From a virus, in the IMG/VR virus record IMGVR_UViG_3300027969_000183, positions 1-41,286 of that record: 41,286 bases of DNA, one strand, 5' to 3'. The notes under the pieces are model-generated. The model was not told the DNA's origin and searched no databases. It saw only the letters and a list, made by a program, of their open reading frames with translations. Position 1 is the stretch's first letter; the number at the start of each line of letters is the position of its first letter. Shown one piece after another: positions 39,565 through 41,286 of this stretch. The translations under genes were made by a program, and so were the position numbers.

Positions 39565-39839
39565 TTCCCCCACCTCTCAAGGGCGGCGCGAACTAGGTCG
39601 ATCTGGCCAAGCCCGGCTTCCTCGATCTCACCGGAAAGATCAAGTATCTCCATCACCGTAGGCGGCTTCGGCGGTGGGGTGGCTAGGGCGGCAGCAGTTG
39701 CAGCCATAGCGTCCATAAGTTTTCCCGTTATCTCAACGGATGACATTTCGCTAGCGGCTGGGTGCCTCAGCCCTGTGTAGAGCTGAATTGCCACCAGCAG
39801 ATCCGCGCTCAATGCGCGAAAGTCGGGGGTGGTTGTCAT
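39561..39839 (-). CDS. Early hypothetical protein, helical
   Basis: 92 residues from ATG 39839, with GGAGGG six bases upstream and ATGA overlap with the preceding stop; the frame continues to 39893 without a good site. Ala-rich helices (SVEITGKLMDAMAATAAALA), a Pro run (PPPKPPT), then IEEAGLGQIDLVRAALERW. Not recognised; the C-terminal helix has a winged-helix-like look too weak to claim. Part of the coupled early gene string. Confidence 0.65.
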   Translation of the reverse strand: MTTTPDFRALSADLLVAIQLYTGLRHPAASEMSSVEITGKLMDAMAATAAALATPPPKPPTVMEILDLSGEIEEAGLGQIDLVRAALERWGK

Positions 39840-40090
39840 GATTGGCCCTCCAGTTCGGTGGCGATGGCGTGAAACTCTTGGTGAAGCTCCCACATTTCAA
39901 CGCTCCATTCAACGTTAATTAGTTGATCCGCAGCAGCACGAAGGGCGGCGGCTAGTGCTTCACGTTCCGGGTCGTGGGTCAGGCACGTCACCATTGGATT
40001 CAGCTTGGCGTCCCAAGCATCTAACACCGCCTGAGCAGCGGGTGATAGCGGCGTAGGCATTGGAAGGTTGTTGGGGGTGGGGTCAGTCAT
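39836..40090 (-). CDS. Early hypothetical protein, helical
   Basis: 84 residues; Shine-Dalgarno GGAGG before ATG 40090, which overlaps the preceding stop (ATGA). Pattern LSPAAQAVLDAWDAKLN, then EREALAAALRAAADQLINVE and ELHQEFHAIATELEGQ. Short proteins with AAQAVLDA...E..ALAAALRAAADQ are frequent in Synechococcus/Cyanobium-type cyanophages and hosts, with no known role; I recognise only the pattern. Confidence 0.65.
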   Translation of the reverse strand: MTDPTPNNLPMPTPLSPAAQAVLDAWDAKLNPMVTCLTHDPEREALAAALRAAADQLINVEWSVEMWELHQEFHAIATELEGQS

Positions 40091-40590
40091 CGCCCTGCCT
40101 CCTGCTCAAGGAGATCGGCGGCTCCTATCCAGCCCTGTTTACGCAGCCACGTTGCCACCTCAAGAATGGCGACGTGGGCTTCGGTCGTAGCCCACTGCGA
40201 TCCTGTTTCGCTGGTAATCGCGTCTGCCACCCGCACTACCAATCCCCCCGCCACTGGCGCCGGTTCCGCCACCTCCCGGCTGCTGGCCTGGCCGTGGGCT
40301 ACGCCGAAGTTGTAAACGGCGCGAATAGCAGGTTCAAAGCCATGCCCTGGACCGTCGTCGTAGACCCTTAACAGCTCCTCATCCGTCACCACCGGGGGCG
40401 GGACCATTTTCGTGGGGTTGGCCTGGGCCTCAAGTGCCTCCACGCGGGCGCGAAGCTCAAGGATGCAACGAAATGCGGAATCGTTGTCCATTGCTTCGGT
40501 GTCAGCCTTGCTCCAGTCGTGCTTGTCAGCCTTCCACTGCTCAGGTGTTGCTTTGTGGTTGTTCATAGTTTGGCTTGTGGTGTTTGTCAT
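40087..40590 (-). CDS. Early hypothetical protein with coiled coil
   Basis: 167 residues. N-terminal KATPEQWKADKHD segment, then a coiled coil (CILELRARVEALEAQ, about 42-56), a motif VVTDEELLRVYDDGPGHGFE and a C-terminal helical part that reads WATTEAHVAILEVATWLRKQ. Such ATPEQW + coiled coil + DEEL proteins are common as unnamed proteins in cyanophages. Perhaps a composite of two short modules. No enzymatic motif is visible. ATG 40590 follows the RlpA-like stop by one base. Confidence 0.7.
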   Translation of the reverse strand: MTNTTSQTMNNHKATPEQWKADKHDWSKADTEAMDNDSAFRCILELRARVEALEAQANPTKMVPPPVVTDEELLRVYDDGPGHGFEPAIRAVYNFGVAHGQASSREVAEPAPVAGGLVVRVADAITSETGSQWATTEAHVAILEVATWLRKQGWIGAADLLEQEAGR

Positions 40591-40591
40591 C

Positions 40592-40936
40592 TCAGTAAGA
40601 AATCCTCACACGAGCAATACCATCAGTCGGAACACCAAGCAACACAGCTGCCCGGTAACTCAGATCAAGAGAAGAACACGCACACCTGTCTGTGATACGA
40701 ACCAAGAGGTTCTTGCCCGTTCTTGGGTTAGTAACCGAGACCTTGGTTCCACATCTCAGGTAGGCATGTGCAGCACTCACCACTGAGTCACGGTAAATTG
40801 TGCCACAGGCATCAGGACGACCATTGTACCACTGGTGATACACGGTTGCAGTGATGTTCTCAGCCTTAGCAGGACTAGGCAGATGAGCAGCCAACCACAC
40901 AATCGTGGCAGTGAGGAATCGTTTGGAAAAAGTCAT
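40592..40936 (-). CDS. Secreted RlpA-like double-psi beta-barrel protein
   Basis: 114 residues from ATG 40936 (TTG 40945 possible). A signal peptide is clear: basic start, FLTATIVWLAAHLPSPA and a likely cut after AKA (about residue 25). The mature part follows the RlpA/DPBB pattern: ACGTIYRDSVVSAAHAYLRC, GTKVSVTNPRTGKNLLVRIT, DR, then LDLSYRAAVLLGVPTDGIAR. The Asp of the ITDR motif, important in lytic transglycosylase members, is present. There is no lipobox and no SPOR domain. Several Cys (ACG, RCG, DRCAC) suit disulfides outside the cytoplasm. An exported cell-wall protein in the early region is unusual: it might modify the envelope or prevent superinfection. Confidence 0.8.
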   Translation of the reverse strand: MTFSKRFLTATIVWLAAHLPSPAKAENITATVYHQWYNGRPDACGTIYRDSVVSAAHAYLRCGTKVSVTNPRTGKNLLVRITDRCACSSLDLSYRAAVLLGVPTDGIARVRISY

Positions 40937-40945
40937 AAGAAACAA

Positions 40946-41191
40946 TCAAAGGGTATTTGGAAGACGATAACAATACTCAAGATGAGCACAGGTGATCTCG
41001 TCTTTCAGTTTGATGATCCGCCTGTCAGCAGTGATGGCTGCTGCCCGGAAGATCTCAACCACAGCAAGCCGTTCGGCAGTGCTGAGGGCATCGCTGCCCC
41101 CATACTTGATCTTAGCAAGGATCCTGCCAAACATGACCTGGCGAGGGTCACTGTCCCCGTTGTCGGGGCGGTCCTTGGTCTGGGTGGTCAC
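40946..41191 (-). CDS. First early gene, hypothetical
   Basis: 81 residues from GTG 41191, with GAGGA as Shine-Dalgarno 8-9 bases upstream. Basic-acidic mixed helical protein (VMFGRILAKIKYGGSDALST, then AERLAVVEIFRAAAITADRR). Not recognised. It is the first gene behind the host-type promoter at 41227-41235, so it should be expressed immediately after infection; early T7 products in this place act against host defences or host polymerase, but no such signature is visible. Confidence 0.7.
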   Translation of the reverse strand: MTTQTKDRPDNGDSDPRQVMFGRILAKIKYGGSDALSTAERLAVVEIFRAAAITADRRIIKLKDEITCAHLEYCYRLPNTL

Positions 41192-41226
41192 AATGGTGAT
41201 TCCTCAGTTGGGTGGTGGGCTTTGGA

Positions 41227-41257
41227 ATCATAGCACAGCCCAGGTCATTTTGGCCAA
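41227..41257 (-). promoter_or_regulatory. Extended -10 host sigma70-type early promoter
   Basis: On the minus strand TGC-TATGAT (41235 down to 41227) is an extended -10 element. A partial -35, TTGGCC, ends 19 bases upstream (41252-41257), a long spacer typical of extended -10 promoters. It lies about 36 bases before the first early gene and would be used by the cyanobacterial RNA polymerase before phage polymerase is made. Confidence 0.6.
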
Positions 41258-41286
41258 AGTCGTCTCGCAGGGTTTCAGGGGAGGCT

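Noticed and set aside
1-41286. Photosynthesis or carbon-metabolism auxiliary genes (psbA, hli, talC) and integrase
   Set aside because: Looked for because of the cyanophage character; none of their sequence patterns occurs in the translated frames.

Overview
The window looks like a nearly complete genome of a T7-like podovirus (Autographiviridae type), most likely a lytic cyanophage of picocyanobacteria (Synechococcus/Cyanobium group). Every credible gene lies on the minus strand, so the genome is drawn in reverse of the T7 convention: early genes at the right end, terminase at the left. The assignment rests on a single-subunit RNA polymerase followed by SSB, endonuclease I, primase-helicase, family A DNA polymerase and 5'-3' exonuclease in exact T7 order, then portal, scaffold, capsid, two tail tubular proteins, internal virion proteins, tail fiber, lysis genes and terminase. 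The cyanophage inference comes from the small ribonucleotide reductase pair, ThyX and a MazG-like pyrophosphohydrolase. No psbA, hli, talC or integrase was seen.

Right end to 36.7 kb (early): an extended -10 host-type promoter (41227-41235) precedes small unknown genes, a secreted RlpA-like double-psi barrel protein, a small Rho_N/SAP-like protein and the RNA polymerase. 36.7-31 kb (replication): two small acidic proteins, SSB, endonuclease I, primase-helicase, a zinc ribbon, DNA polymerase and exonuclease, packed with 4-116 nt overlaps. 31-28 kb (nucleotide metabolism): DUF3310, MazG-like, RNR alpha, an unknown protein, and an RNR beta-like ferritin fold with Phe at the usual radical-tyrosine position. 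28-15.4 kb (virion): HNH endonuclease, small proteins, portal, scaffold, capsid with a strong terminator behind it, gp11-, gp12-, gp13-, gp14-, gp15-like proteins. 15.4-8.6 kb: the giant gp16-like protein and the tail fiber. 8.6-3.7 kb: small basic proteins, holin candidate, M15 endolysin, beta-rich virion-like proteins, small terminase and two HNH genes. 3.8-0.7 kb: large terminase, GIY-YIG endonuclease, thyX.

The gene-free stretches at 267-693 and 1760-2063 are rich in hairpins, phased repeats and strand-biased G tracts; they are the best candidates for concatemer processing, replication or packaging signals. The most unusual signals are: a 21-bp exact direct repeat shared by the RNA polymerase coding sequence and the DNA just behind the large terminase; an RNA structure that would hide the ribosome-binding site of the gp16-like gene; a sharply AT-rich 5' third of the terminase gene abutting a homing-type HNH gene; and the class I RNR with a Phe at the radical site.

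All functions are inferred by reading motifs; no database search was run.
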